Assembly: GCA_047602185.1 (NCBI GenBank)
Contig: JASGHY010000001.1
Span: 2,666,001-2,730,000, forward strand
Reading direction: 5' to 3'
DNA: 64,000 nt
Source: PMP191F sp047602185
Lineage (GTDB): Bacteria; Bacteroidota; Bacteroidia; Chitinophagales; Chitinophagaceae
Every line of letters starts with the position of its first letter. Position 1 is the stretch's first letter. Below, piece after piece: positions 41,546-51,504 of the stretch. The notes beneath the pieces are model-generated. The model was not told the DNA's origin. It saw only the letters and a list, made by a program, of their open reading frames with translations, and ran no database searches. A program made the translations under genes and the position numbers.

Positions 41546-42172
41546 TTATTCCGGCACCACCAGCCCCATTCCATTCAGCTTTTCACGCGTAGAAGCATAG
41601 TTTTCATGAAAAAGACCATTAATACCCAGCCCTTCCGCTACCGATACAAACATAGGCCTGTCCTCTATATACAATACTTCCTGTGGCTGCACAAGAGCTA
41701 TATCCAATGCAATGCGGAAGATATCAGCATCAGGTTTACGGAAATGAACAAAACAGGAAGAAATAAAAAAGTCCACAAAGCGGTTCAGCCTGAACTTACG
41801 GATCCGGTACTCATTCAACTCACGGCCTTCATTATTCACAATGGCGATCTTCAGACCATAAGTGGCTTTCAGTTTACAAACCATGTCTATCATCTCAGGA
41901 TAAGGCTCGGTTTGTGCATACATAAACTCCTTAAAGTCATCGCGCGTAAAAGAACGCTCCTCATAAAAAACGATCCTGCTGAGATATTCATCGAGCGTCA
42001 GCTTACCTTCCTCATAAGTATCAAAAGTAAGGTGGTGACGTTCTTCCAGTTCGGGCAGGTCGAGCGAAAAGGTGCTGGCAGCCAGCTTACGTGCATTACG
42101 GTCCCATCCATTGGTCAACAATACTCCGCCGATATCAAGAAACAAAGTAGTAATTGGTGAAGCAGACTGCAT
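41546..42172 (-). CDS. HAD-family hydrolase
   Basis: About 208 residues from ATG 42172; a longer ORF is not needed. FLDIGGVLLTNGWDRN is motif I with the nucleophile Asp, but the second Asp of D-x-D is Gly, as in the DIGGV subgroup; IVNNEG is motif II, and KPDADIFRIALD with IEDRPMFV are motifs III and IV. Function probably in phosphosugar or nucleotide metabolism, or none if general acid Asp is lacking. Similar YihX-like enzymes are active on small phosphates. Confidence 0.85.
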   Translation of the reverse strand: MQSASPITTLFLDIGGVLLTNGWDRNARKLAASTFSLDLPELEERHHLTFDTYEEGKLTLDEYLSRIVFYEERSFTRDDFKEFMYAQTEPYPEMIDMVCKLKATYGLKIAIVNNEGRELNEYRIRKFRLNRFVDFFISSCFVHFRKPDADIFRIALDIALVQPQEVLYIEDRPMFVSVAEGLGINGLFHENYASTREKLNGMGLVVPE

Positions 42173-42429
42173 AATTGATAAAGAATTTAAGATTTTTCGA
42201 TAGCGTACCGGCACACCTCCCTGTAAAAATAGCACGGCTACACCGGTCCCGCAATTGATAAACACGGGAAAATGATGTATTGTTTAGCGTAGCACCGGTT
42301 TAACACCCTGGCTGCTAAGCACTACAGGTAATTTATACAATTCTATCCCTAATTTACACATTGACAAACTAACCGCTCTTATGCAATTTTACAGCAACAG
42401 ATGCAGGAGCATCTTTAACCTATAAACCA

Positions 42430-43284
42430 ATGGCTTTTTTGAGAAAGATATTTTTTTTACTGTATGCTTTACAGATCGCCTGCTGCCTACAGGCGCAGGT
42501 TGATTCAACCGCTGCTGCAATAGCCGAACCCTCTCCCCTCCGCTTAAATAAGGCAGTTGACTTTACAGTAACCGGCGTTGCCGGTGCATGGACCCTCTAT
42601 AGCCTTTCAAAAGTGTCGAACAAAGACCATTCAACAGCAGAGGCTGTACAGGCTTTACACAAAGACGATATCAACTGGTTTGATCGTTGGGGGGTAAAAC
42701 CTGTTTCCAATAGTGCAGACAAGCTCAGCTATGTGCCTTTCTACGTAGCAATGCCCCTGCCACTGGGTGTGTTTCTGATCGATAAAAAGATGCGGAAAGA
42801 CTTTTTCAAACTAACCCTACTGTACGCGGAGGCAATGACCAGTACAGGCGTATTATATGGCAGTGCCACAAGATATGTAGATCGTTACAGGCCTTTTGTA
42901 TATACATCCGAAAGCCCGCTGGATCAACGCGTAGCGGGCAGTGCTAAAAACTCTTTTTTTGCAGGTCACGTGGCACTGGTAGGTACTTCTGCATTTTTCA
43001 TTGCCAGCACCTATGATGCCTATCACCCCCATTCGCCATTGAAATGGGTATTTTATGGCGGTGCGGCAGCCCTTACTGCTACTACCGGTTACCTGCGGCA
43101 CCAGGCAGGTATGCACTTCCCTTCAGACATCCTGCTGGGTACTGCGGTAGGCACATTATCAGGTATACTCGTCCCCCATTTTCACAAAGTCAAACCGGGT
43201 AAAGATCATATTTCACACATCAGTATACTGCCCTATAGCGGCGGCCCATCTACCTATGGTATTGTGTTCCGCTATAAGGTATAG
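42430..43284 (+). CDS. PAP2-family phosphatase
   Basis: 284 residues with signal peptide or helix ending CLQAQ. C-terminal PAP2 motifs: RYRPF (motif 1, but the usual Lys appears to be Thr, TRYVDRYRPF), SFFAGHVA (motif 2, with PSGH changed to FAGH) and LRHQAGMHFPSDILLG (motif 3: R-x5-H-x3-D). It would hydrolyse lipid phosphate or undecaprenyl phosphates in the envelope. The Lys-to-Thr and Ser changes mean activity is less certain. Followed by a terminator. Confidence 0.83.
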   Translation: MAFLRKIFFLLYALQIACCLQAQVDSTAAAIAEPSPLRLNKAVDFTVTGVAGAWTLYSLSKVSNKDHSTAEAVQALHKDDINWFDRWGVKPVSNSADKLSYVPFYVAMPLPLGVFLIDKKMRKDFFKLTLLYAEAMTSTGVLYGSATRYVDRYRPFVYTSESPLDQRVAGSAKNSFFAGHVALVGTSAFFIASTYDAYHPHSPLKWVFYGGAAALTATTGYLRHQAGMHFPSDILLGTAVGTLSGILVPHFHKVKPGKDHISHISILPYSGGPSTYGIVFRYKV

Positions 43285-43349
43285 CTATAAACTTTGTTAC
43301 TTACAAAGCCTGGCAACAGGCAGATTCGAATTGGTTGGTTAGGTATGTC

Positions 43350-43378
43350 AACGGTCATTTTTATGACCGTTTTTTATT
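43350..43378. terminator. Intrinsic terminator
   Basis: AACGGTCA/TGACCGTT stem (43350-43357, 43364-43371), followed by TTTTT. Serves the PAP2 gene and could serve the convergent MBL gene, whose stop lies a few bases away. Confidence 0.75.
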
Positions 43379-43382
43379 GTAG

Positions 43383-44147
43383 CTATAGGCTAACAGTTTC
43401 ACCATCTGCCGGTACAATGCAGCGTGCGCTCTCACCGGCTTCTGCAATAGCCTGCTTCAGTTCGGGGCGTTTTAAATAGCAGTGATTGATCGCTTCAATA
43501 TGCACACATACAATCTTGTTCGCTTTGCTTTTTTTGCAAACCAGCAATACATCCGCTTCTGTCATGATAATGGGATCACCCATATCAAATTGAGCAGCCC
43601 CTGCATTCAATACGATCATATCCGGCTGATAGGTATCAATAGCATCCTCCACGTCAGAGCACCAGATAGTATCACCGGCAAGGTAAACAGACTCTTTTCC
43701 ATCATTCAGTACAAAACCTGATACAGGGGCCATTTTAGCACCTATTTCTCCGGTTCCATGTTGTGCGCCGGTGCGGGTGATCTGAATACCTTCCCAATCA
43801 AGCGTATGTTGTATGGACGTGATATTAGTAAAACCCTGTTGCCTGAATTTAGCCTCATCTTCAGGCTGACCCAATAATAATTTACCCGAAGGAATTATTT
43901 GCTGCGCAGTAACATCCCAATGATCATTGTGTGTATGCGTTATCAATACGGCGTCCGCTCCGGCAATAATCGCATCCAATTCCTCCTTGTTTACCGGCAG
44001 TTCTACCATCGGGTTGCGGATATTATTACTTGTCCAGATAATGGGATCATAAGTATCCTTTGGCGCCAGCATCGGGTCTACCAGTATCTTCTTTCCATTG
44101 ATCTCTAACACCAGCGTTGCATTACGCAGTAAACGTACCTGAATCAT
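43383..44147 (-). CDS. MBL-fold metallo-hydrolase (UlaG-like)
   Basis: About 254 residues from ATG 44147. THTHNDHWD is the H-x-H-x-D-H zinc motif, followed by GTGEIG, LAGDTIWCSDV and VHIEAINHC. The arrangement is close to UlaG-type lactonases and other beta-lactamase-fold hydrolases without the RNase Z-specific parts. Cytoplasmic; the substrate is unknown. Confidence 0.9.
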   Translation of the reverse strand: MIQVRLLRNATLVLEINGKKILVDPMLAPKDTYDPIIWTSNNIRNPMVELPVNKEELDAIIAGADAVLITHTHNDHWDVTAQQIIPSGKLLLGQPEDEAKFRQQGFTNITSIQHTLDWEGIQITRTGAQHGTGEIGAKMAPVSGFVLNDGKESVYLAGDTIWCSDVEDAIDTYQPDMIVLNAGAAQFDMGDPIIMTEADVLLVCKKSKANKIVCVHIEAINHCYLKRPELKQAIAEAGESARCIVPADGETVSL

Positions 44148-44199
44148 AATAAGTAGTTTGAGAAACCAAATGTAAGAAAACAACAGGCAGTAATCAGAA

Positions 44200-44475
44200 A
44201 CCGGGAATTGGAGCGAGATTCCTGATCTCTGGATTTAGATATTTTGAGATTGGGGAGCAAGTGAATGGAAATCGTGAATAGCTGATTCGTGAAACATGAA
44301 ATGTCAAACGTGAAACTTGTTACCAGTTGCCGGTTACAGGTTTCACGCAAAGACTGCGAAGGCTCGCAAAGCAGCAAAGCCGTTTTGTTAACTGCAAATT
44401 GCTAACTGCCAACTTGTATTCCTCGTGGCTCATAGCTCAAAGCTCACGGCTTCTTCATTCTTAAATTTTCAAATT
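44200..44475. repeat. Intergenic repeat mosaic (B, D and E fragments)
   Basis: Includes AAATCGTGAATAGCTG, CATGAAATGTCAAACGTG, ACTGCAAATTGCTAACTGCC, GTATTCCTCGTGGCTCATAG, and TTAAATTTTCAAATTAAGG just before the GH2 stop codon. Confidence 0.6.
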
Positions 44476-44489
44476 AAGGTATCTGCACA

Positions 44490-47192
44490 TTAATAAATCT
44501 TCACCACCTGCAACGCATTCAGCACGGCTTCCCCTTCTGTAGCATTAAATACAATGCGGATACCCTTGTTATTGGCAGCAGTTACCGGTACTTTCCTGGC
44601 AACAGCTTTTGCGAGGCCATATTGAGCAGCAATATTGAAGTTCTGCAATACAGGTACATTATTCACCAGCACATCAAATACACGTGCTGCAGACGATTCT
44701 TTTCTGCTGGACGATCCGCCTGAAGAAGAGGATAGGTTGTAAGCCAATGCCGGCACCATACCTCCCTGTAATTCTGCAAAATGAAGTGTTAGCTCATATA
44801 CGCCATCCGGTACATCAAGACAATACTCCTGTATACCGGTTTGTTGTGTCTGGTAAATAGGATCATCATCTGTACCAAGAATACCCTTATCCGTGCCATA
44901 AGGCAAACGTGTACTACCGGGAATATTAAAAGCCTGGCCGCCCATATATCCCCAACTGCCGGGGCGATAGGGCTGGTCGGGGATCCAGACCTGCTTTCTT
45001 GTATCATCAATATAATACCTGTTGGCCCCCAGCAATACATTCAGTTGATGAAAAGGAATGCGTTCATCCCTGAGCGTATAAGGTTGCAACCTGAAATCAA
45101 TAGTAGCAAAAGCAGAGATCTTCCTTCCCTGTTGCATACCCCATGCTTCAATCTGGTTAGCACCATTAGCAAAAGGTACCAGCCATTCGCAAATACCATC
45201 AGTTACTTTTTTTGCCGGTAATGCCTTGCCATTTATCAGTAGTGTTATAGAATCAAGATTAGAAGTAACCTGCAATGGCTGGTAACATACCTGCTCAATG
45301 CTGTCGGCTACTCCGCTACGGATATTCCAGTATGCGGACGCAATGGCTACAAAAGGTTGTTTCAATAATACAGCCTGGTGCCAGAGATAGACATCCTTCG
45401 GTGTTCTGTTCCACATCATCAATCCCTTGTTATTAATATGTGGCATAGTTTCCGTTCTTGTTTCAGAATTAAAATCAGCGAGATTCCAGATCAATGCACC
45501 TGCAACAAAAGAGCGTTCCAGCATAGCATCCAGGTAATGCCGGTGAAAATCTGTAGCATACTCCACGCTTTTATCAAAACGAACAGGCTTAAAACTCCTG
45601 ATGCGTGGATCTGCATCTGCGCCATATTCTGTCACGATCAACGGTTTATCCGGTAACTCTTTATGATGACGATCGAGAAACTTTTCAAAGTCAGATAATA
45701 CACCGCCATACCAGCCGGAATAAAGGTTCCAGCCTACGATCATAGGAATGGCCGTAAGGCCGGTGCTCCTGTATTTATCAAAATCACCATGACAGGCAAG
45801 CATGGTATAACGATAAGGATCTTCCTTGCGGGTAATGCTGTCAAGCTGTTTTGCCAGTGTCGTGATATTCGCAAAATAAGCCTGCTGCTTTACTTTATCA
45901 TTGCCATAATGAGGTTTCAGCAACACTTCATTCATATAGCACCAGATCACAACAGAAGGATGATTATAATTCTGACGGATCATTTCAACCTGCATCTCAG
46001 CACAGTTGCGATAAAAGGTATCTGTTTCAGTAACCTCGTTCACTACCGGAATTTCCACAGAGGCCAGGATGCCCATTTCATCACATGCCTGCAGCACAGC
46101 AGGATCCTGCGGGTAATGCGCCACGCGGAGAAAGTTGCCACCCATTTGTTTCAGCAGCTTCACATCTTCGCGCGCCAGTTCATCAGGAACAGCATTACCC
46201 ATGCCTTCATAATCCTGGTGACGGCTGGCTCCTACAAGTTTGCAAGGCTTACCATTGAGAAAAAAGCCTTTATCCGTATCAAAACTAAACCAGCGGAACC
46301 CAAGTGGGTTGATCACCTCATCCAGTAATAACCCCGAAGCATCCGTAATACGTGTAACAGCTTTATAGAGATAAGGATCTTCCGGCGACCATAAATGAGG
46401 ACGTACTACTGAAGATATATTTTGAACAAATGTTTCTGTCGTATTAGGCTTTAAAGTAGCGGCGGTAACTATCGTTCCCGTTATTTTACCGGCCTTATCG
46501 TACACAGTGGTAATGATCTTCACCTTTTTAGCAACACCTGTCTTGTTATCTATCAGACCATTGATACGTACAGCTGCTTTCTCTTCATTTACTGCAGGAG
46601 TTGTAAGATATACCCCCTGAGAAGCATGATCCGTACGTGCAAAATGGATCTTATCATACGCTTCAAGCCATACATCACGATAAATACCTCCATAAAAGGT
46701 AAAATCAGCAGATAGTGGAGGTATATTCCTGTTAAAACTGTTATCTGCCTTTACCACTATCTCGTTTGTAGTTCCAAACTTCAGCAGATGCTGTACTGGT
46801 ATCACAAACGCGTTATAACCACCTGTATGACTACCGGCATATTTACCATTTACATATACAGTAGCTTCCTGGTTTACACCTTCGAAATGCAGGTAGATGA
46901 TCTTGTTCATCATACCGGTGTCCACGCTCAGTTGCTTCCTGTACCACCCTACACTGCGATAATAACCCGGTACATCATCCATTACATCCGTAGTATTCCA
47001 TGTATGCGGCAATGTTACGGTCTGCCAGGCTACCTTTCTGCCGGTTGTTGTATCATCAGGGTTATATGCATCTTTTGTAAACTGCCAAACCTCGTTAATG
47101 CTAACAATGGTACGCGTACTGCTCTGGGCTTTCAGGGTACCCATGCACACTAAACATAAGGCGGTAATGAACAGGAAATATTTCGGCATCAA
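44490..47192 (-). CDS. GH2 glycoside hydrolase with malectin-like C-terminal domain
   Basis: 900 residues, signal peptide ending LKAQ. A sugar-binding jelly roll (about 30-190), an Ig-like domain (195-300), a TIM-barrel domain (305-600) with catalytic acid/base Glu422 (WCYMNEVLL) and nucleophile Glu522 (VTEYGADAD), and a C-terminal region that looks like malectin/DUF4982 (YIDDTRKQVWIPDQPYRPG, PDGVYELTLHFAE). It cleaves beta-linked galactosyl, glucuronosyl, mannosyl or related units. It is the last gene of the GH30-GH30-GH2 run on this strand; gap to GH30 is 115 bp, so cotranscription is likely but not certain. Confidence 0.93.
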   Translation of the reverse strand: MMPKYFLFITALCLVCMGTLKAQSSTRTIVSINEVWQFTKDAYNPDDTTTGRKVAWQTVTLPHTWNTTDVMDDVPGYYRSVGWYRKQLSVDTGMMNKIIYLHFEGVNQEATVYVNGKYAGSHTGGYNAFVIPVQHLLKFGTTNEIVVKADNSFNRNIPPLSADFTFYGGIYRDVWLEAYDKIHFARTDHASQGVYLTTPAVNEEKAAVRINGLIDNKTGVAKKVKIITTVYDKAGKITGTIVTAATLKPNTTETFVQNISSVVRPHLWSPEDPYLYKAVTRITDASGLLLDEVINPLGFRWFSFDTDKGFFLNGKPCKLVGASRHQDYEGMGNAVPDELAREDVKLLKQMGGNFLRVAHYPQDPAVLQACDEMGILASVEIPVVNEVTETDTFYRNCAEMQVEMIRQNYNHPSVVIWCYMNEVLLKPHYGNDKVKQQAYFANITTLAKQLDSITRKEDPYRYTMLACHGDFDKYRSTGLTAIPMIVGWNLYSGWYGGVLSDFEKFLDRHHKELPDKPLIVTEYGADADPRIRSFKPVRFDKSVEYATDFHRHYLDAMLERSFVAGALIWNLADFNSETRTETMPHINNKGLMMWNRTPKDVYLWHQAVLLKQPFVAIASAYWNIRSGVADSIEQVCYQPLQVTSNLDSITLLINGKALPAKKVTDGICEWLVPFANGANQIEAWGMQQGRKISAFATIDFRLQPYTLRDERIPFHQLNVLLGANRYYIDDTRKQVWIPDQPYRPGSWGYMGGQAFNIPGSTRLPYGTDKGILGTDDDPIYQTQQTGIQEYCLDVPDGVYELTLHFAELQGGMVPALAYNLSSSSGGSSSRKESSAARVFDVLVNNVPVLQNFNIAAQYGLAKAVARKVPVTAANNKGIRIVFNATEGEAVLNALQVVKIY

Positions 47193-47307
47193 TAGTTTTA
47201 AGAAGGGTTCTTGGAATCAATCAATGAACATTGAATGTTGAACCTCGTGTATTAAACAGTAAACAGTGTCCCTACAGAATTATCAATATCCAATGCTCAA
47301 CTTCAAT

Positions 47308-48708
47308 TTAAAAGATATAGGTAGCCGTAGCGCCTGCAGGCAGGCTGGCTGCTACGTTCTTGTTCTTATATTTTACGTTAAAAGCAGCAGTAGCTTTACT
47401 ATCGTTCAATACGATCAGCACAGTTTTGCCCTGGGGGGTTTTGAATGCAACATTTGGCAGATCTACTGAAGTATTGGAAGCAATACGTACCGAGCCGGGA
47501 CGAACAAACTTCGCAGCATGTGCTATGATGTAATAAGCAGGATTACGTTTCACACTATCCTGGTCAATAGTAACACCACCCAGGCACCTGTCGCAACCTC
47601 CCCTGTCAGTATGTGGCTGGTTGGCTGAGTTAGCGGCAAGGTTCCATTCAATTACATTGCGGCTCCAGTTGCGCGTAGCACCAATAATAAGATTGCGTAC
47701 ATGCTCTGCAATATCTCTTCTCATATTACCGGGTGCACCTACCCATTGCTCAGTGAAATACAAATTCTTGTCTGGGTGAGCATTGTGTACTTCAGATAAG
47801 GCATCTATTTTACCTCCGTACAAATGAAAGGCCGAACCATCAATGTACTGTTTTGCCTTTTCATCATTCAGGATAGAAATAGGATAATCAGGCTTATCCG
47901 CATTATGATCGTAAATAATGATCTTTGTATCAAGACGCGCCTGTTTAAAGGCAGGTCCTAAATGATCTCTTACAAATACAGCCTGGTCTGGCGCCGGCAT
48001 AAACATGCTGGGATTATTACCGGGGTGCAGAGGTTCATTCTGTACTGTAATCGCATCTATGCGGATGCCTTCTTTCTTCATAGCCTGTATATACTTCACA
48101 AAGTATTTTGCATATGCAGCATAATACTCAGGCTTCAAACTGCCGCCACGGGTATCGTTATTGGTCTTCATCCATACCGGTGCTGACCAGGGCGAACCCA
48201 GTATTTTTATCTTAGGGTTAATGGCAAGGATCTCTTTAACCACCGGTATTACAGCTATTTTATCGTGCCCCAGGTCAAACTTAGCGAGGGTAGTATCCGT
48301 TTCGCCGGCAGTAAGATCATTATAAGAGAATACACGTTCATCAAGATCAGAAGCACCAATGCTTAAACGCAGGTAACTGGTACCGATCGCGTTTCCCTTT
48401 GTGGCAAACAATTCCTGCAGCAAAGCTGCGCGTGCCGCCTTACTCATATTATGAATATGTTGTGCACTGCCACCGGTAAGGGCAAACCCAAAACCATCTA
48501 TCTGCTGGTATTTCTGTTGATCGTTTATTTCTATTACCGGCCCTGTGCCGCCGTTAACGGCAGTAAAAGATAAAACCGGTTGCTGCTGAAACAATATATG
48601 ATTTACAGGATCAGTAAGCCATACATCAGCTTTTTGCTGCGCTTGTACGGTTACTGCTGCTATAGAAAATATGGCTGAAAAGAAAAGAGGTCTGCAAGCT
48701 GTCGTCAT
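47308..48708 (-). CDS. GH30 glycoside hydrolase, second of pair
   Basis: 466 residues from ATG 48708, signal peptide ending VQAQ. TVQNEP (Glu225) is the GH30 acid/base and FTEQW (Glu320) the nucleophile; GSPWSAPVWMKTN and DGFGFALTGGSA are also family features. GH30 enzymes include glucosylceramidase and beta-1,6-glucanase. The start codon overlaps the stop codon of the upstream GH30 gene by one base (TAATG), which couples the two translationally. The two paralogues are diverged. Confidence 0.92.
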   Translation of the reverse strand: MTTACRPLFFSAIFSIAAVTVQAQQKADVWLTDPVNHILFQQQPVLSFTAVNGGTGPVIEINDQQKYQQIDGFGFALTGGSAQHIHNMSKAARAALLQELFATKGNAIGTSYLRLSIGASDLDERVFSYNDLTAGETDTTLAKFDLGHDKIAVIPVVKEILAINPKIKILGSPWSAPVWMKTNNDTRGGSLKPEYYAAYAKYFVKYIQAMKKEGIRIDAITVQNEPLHPGNNPSMFMPAPDQAVFVRDHLGPAFKQARLDTKIIIYDHNADKPDYPISILNDEKAKQYIDGSAFHLYGGKIDALSEVHNAHPDKNLYFTEQWVGAPGNMRRDIAEHVRNLIIGATRNWSRNVIEWNLAANSANQPHTDRGGCDRCLGGVTIDQDSVKRNPAYYIIAHAAKFVRPGSVRIASNTSVDLPNVAFKTPQGKTVLIVLNDSKATAAFNVKYKNKNVAASLPAGATATYIF

Positions 48709-50159
48709 TATCGTATAATTAATGTGTTGATGGAATGGGGTAAACACTCTGTAGCGGCTGCTTTGCCATCCATCCATAAATGATAAGGCAATTTCTGATC
48801 GGTAGTATTCATTACTACTACCACAATACTATTATCCGTATTAATAAAGGCAGTTGTTTGCAATTGTGTTCTGCTGGAAACTGCACCAATACGTTTGGCA
48901 CCGGGACGAATGAATTTAGAAAAATGCCCCATGTAGTAAAACGCATTAGTGTAGATCAGTTTACCGGTACGTGTATCTGCATGCACAGGAGCAAAACAAA
49001 AATTACCTACGTGGTTAGGCCCACCTGTTTCATCCAGCAAAATGTTCCAGTCTGTCCAGGCAGCAGTACCATTATTAAAATCATTGATCATAGAATGACC
49101 ATAGCGCTCACCCAATGTCCAGTTGTCCACGCTATCCAGTCTGAACTTTTCTTTACAGCCTTCTGTAAAGATCAGGTTCTTGGCAGGATAGGCCTGTGAT
49201 ACAGCTTTCACGTTGTCAAACTGCATGGAACTCCCTGTCCATGTTTCGTACCAGTGAAAACCAATGCCCCACACATACTTGGCAGCTTCCTTATCATTCA
49301 GGATCACGCTGGCACGCTGAAACATCAGATCACGGTTATGATCCCAGGCAATCAGCTTTTTAGTACTCATACCTGCCTTTTGCAAAGTAGGTCCGAGATA
49401 CTGTTTGATGAAATCGCGCTCATCTTCTGCAGTAAATATGCAGGACTCCCAGCGTTGCTTTGCCATTGGCTCATTCTGCACGGTCAATCCCCATACAGGA
49501 ATACCTTTTGCCTCGTACGCCTTGATAAATTTGATATAATAGTTCGCCCAGCTCTGCCTGTATTCAGCTTTCAGTTTACCACCGTGCAACAGGTCATTAT
49601 TATCCTTCATCCAGGCTGGCGGGGTCCACGGACTTACAAACATGGTAAGTTTACCACCTGCAGCCGCAATAGCCTGCTGAATAAACGGAATACGATACTT
49701 CTCATCGTGCGCAACACTGAAAGTAGACAATGAAGCATCATTGTCCTTCACATAGGTGTAACTGTCGCTTGAAAAATCGCAACTGTTGATATGCGTTCTG
49801 CCAAGTGTATAACCAATACCTTTTTCTTTATCAAAATAAGCTGTCAGTAATTCCTTCTGCTCTGTAGCGGGCAGCTTGGCAAAGGTTTCTGCCGATGCAT
49901 CAGTAAATGCAGCACCAATACCAATAAATGACTGGAATTGCTGAGAAGGGTCTATAAATACACAGGGAACTGTTTCCAGTGGCTGTGCATAATCTTTAAA
50001 CTCCAGGTTACCGTTTGCAGACAGGCGCAATGCTGACTTATCAGCCGTTGTATACACCGCAGCAACCGAAGGTTTTTTTACTGTTATTTTGGGTTTTGTA
50101 CTTACCTGTGCAGCACATGCGGCTGGTATTATCAAAGCCGCGAGCATCATTTTTTTCAT
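48708..50159 (-). CDS. GH30 glycoside hydrolase, first of pair
   Basis: About 483 residues from ATG 50159; signal peptide ending ACAAQ. Catalytic Glu230 (GLTVQNEP) and Glu333 (IFTEGCKE). FIGIGAAFTDASAET, SPWTPPAWMKDNNDLLHGG and GTAAWTDWNILLDETGGPNH match the beta-1,6-glucanase/glucosylceramidase type GH30. Predicted to be periplasmic or outer-membrane exported and to attack beta-glucan chains. It heads the minus-strand unit. Longer in-frame starts lie in the divergent gap and lack a signal peptide. Confidence 0.93.
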   Translation of the reverse strand: MKKMMLAALIIPAACAAQVSTKPKITVKKPSVAAVYTTADKSALRLSANGNLEFKDYAQPLETVPCVFIDPSQQFQSFIGIGAAFTDASAETFAKLPATEQKELLTAYFDKEKGIGYTLGRTHINSCDFSSDSYTYVKDNDASLSTFSVAHDEKYRIPFIQQAIAAAGGKLTMFVSPWTPPAWMKDNNDLLHGGKLKAEYRQSWANYYIKFIKAYEAKGIPVWGLTVQNEPMAKQRWESCIFTAEDERDFIKQYLGPTLQKAGMSTKKLIAWDHNRDLMFQRASVILNDKEAAKYVWGIGFHWYETWTGSSMQFDNVKAVSQAYPAKNLIFTEGCKEKFRLDSVDNWTLGERYGHSMINDFNNGTAAWTDWNILLDETGGPNHVGNFCFAPVHADTRTGKLIYTNAFYYMGHFSKFIRPGAKRIGAVSSRTQLQTTAFINTDNSIVVVVMNTTDQKLPYHLWMDGKAAATECLPHSINTLIIR

Positions 50160-50724
50160 GGCGTTATTTTCTAAACAGTGTTTCATTAGCCGGGTCACCA
50201 TAATTTTTTCTTTAGGTACCGGCAGATACGGATTGTTTATCAAATGTACCTGCCAGTTTTACATCAATTTATTTTTCTATTTAGTTTAATATTCCGGGTT
50301 CTGTTTCAGGTTGGCATTTCAGCCAGCCCCCTGGTCACATGATCAGGAATAAATAATATGCTTCGTTGAAGTATATCCCCTAAGCAGGTTCGTAAGCAGA
50401 AGAGTCTCCCGATTGGGCATTAATGAGCAGGGGGGTATCCCCGGTGAAGAGCATTGCAATCGCTTTTTCATTATCGCAGCAATTTTTAGGTTTAGAGCAT
50501 CAAAATTGCTAAATAAAGCACGGGAGGTCAAATTTGGCACTACACCAAAACCTCTACATAAGAAAAATTAAACACTGTATTCCAAACACTTAGAACAAAA
50601 CGAGCAAAACCCACCCTACGCAACCTATTGTTTCAGGAAGTTGCAATCCTTAATTTCATGGAACTCTCTTTGTATAGAAAATGTTGCAACGATATAAAAG
50701 CTAACCATCCAAAACTGTTTATTG
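50160..50724. other. Divergent control region of the CAZyme cluster
   Basis: Separates the minus-strand GH30 unit from the plus-strand ThuA unit. It has no repeat modules and no credible gene. A perfect 9-bp inverted repeat, AGCAATTTT (50478-50486) with AAAATTGCT (50502-50510), could be a regulator site. No terminator-like T run adjoins it. I could not place a clear TTG-N19-TAnnTTTG promoter. Confidence 0.45.
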
Positions 50725-51489
50725 ATGCAGAAATTTTCCGGCATCCTGGCCTGTTGTCTTCTCATGCTGACCACAGTTTTTTGCCAGTCCTCCGCACCAC
50801 GTTTTAAGGTTTTGGTACTCTATGAAAACGGTGGTCACCATCTTGAGTACTCCAGGGCTGCACGTCCCTGGCTTGACAAACTGGCAGCAGACAGTAACTT
50901 TTCACTCCATTATATTAATAACACCGATTCTATTTCAGAGGAATATCTCCGTGCCTACCAGTTGTTTATTCAATTGGATTATCCGCCTTACACATGGCCG
51001 GCCAAAGCCATGAAAGCATTTGAACAATACATAGAAAAAGGAAAAGGTGGCTGGATCGGTTTTCATCATGCCACACTCCTGGGCGAGTTCGACGGTTATC
51101 CTATCTGGAATTGGTTCTCCGCTTTTATGGGCGATATCCGGTTTACCAACTATATCCCCTCTTTTGCAGATGGCACTGTAGTTACTGAAGATAGCCTTCA
51201 TCCCTCTATGAAAGGGTTGCCCCGGCAGTTTGTGATCGAAAAAGAAGAATGGTACACCTACAACAAAAGTCCCAGATCCAATGTAAAAGTGTTAGCCAGC
51301 GTGCAGGAAGGCTCCTATCAACCCGCATCGTCTATTACAATGGGCGATCATCCGGTAGTATGGACCAACACCAGCTTTCCGGCACGCAACATTTATATAT
51401 TTATGGGGCATTCCCCCAGCCTGTTTAAAAATACTTATTATACCACGCTGTTCCGCAATGCCATTTTCTGGGCTGCGGGCTCCCGTTAA
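50725..51489 (+). CDS. ThuA-like domain protein
   Basis: About 254 residues from ATG 50725. Signal peptide (VFCQSS). KVLVLYENGGHHLEYSRAARPWLDKLA, GWIGFHHATLL, DGYPIWNWFSAFMGDIRFTN and ITMGDHPVVWTN fit the ThuA family (trehalose utilisation-like, class I glutamine amidotransferase-like fold), often encoded with Bacteroidota sugar-degradation genes; enzymatic role is unproven. It starts the ThuA-DUF5009-GH9-GH18 unit, with 15 to 28-bp gaps, so one operon is likely. Confidence 0.88.
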   Translation: MQKFSGILACCLLMLTTVFCQSSAPRFKVLVLYENGGHHLEYSRAARPWLDKLAADSNFSLHYINNTDSISEEYLRAYQLFIQLDYPPYTWPAKAMKAFEQYIEKGKGGWIGFHHATLLGEFDGYPIWNWFSAFMGDIRFTNYIPSFADGTVVTEDSLHPSMKGLPRQFVIEKEEWYTYNKSPRSNVKVLASVQEGSYQPASSITMGDHPVVWTNTSFPARNIYIFMGHSPSLFKNTYYTTLFRNAIFWAAGSR

Positions 51490-51504
51490 AACGATCTTGC
51501 CATA

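Noticed and set aside
50478..50510. Terminator in the GH30/ThuA gap
   Set aside because: The 9-bp inverted repeat has a 15-nt loop and no T run; lies in a divergent control region.
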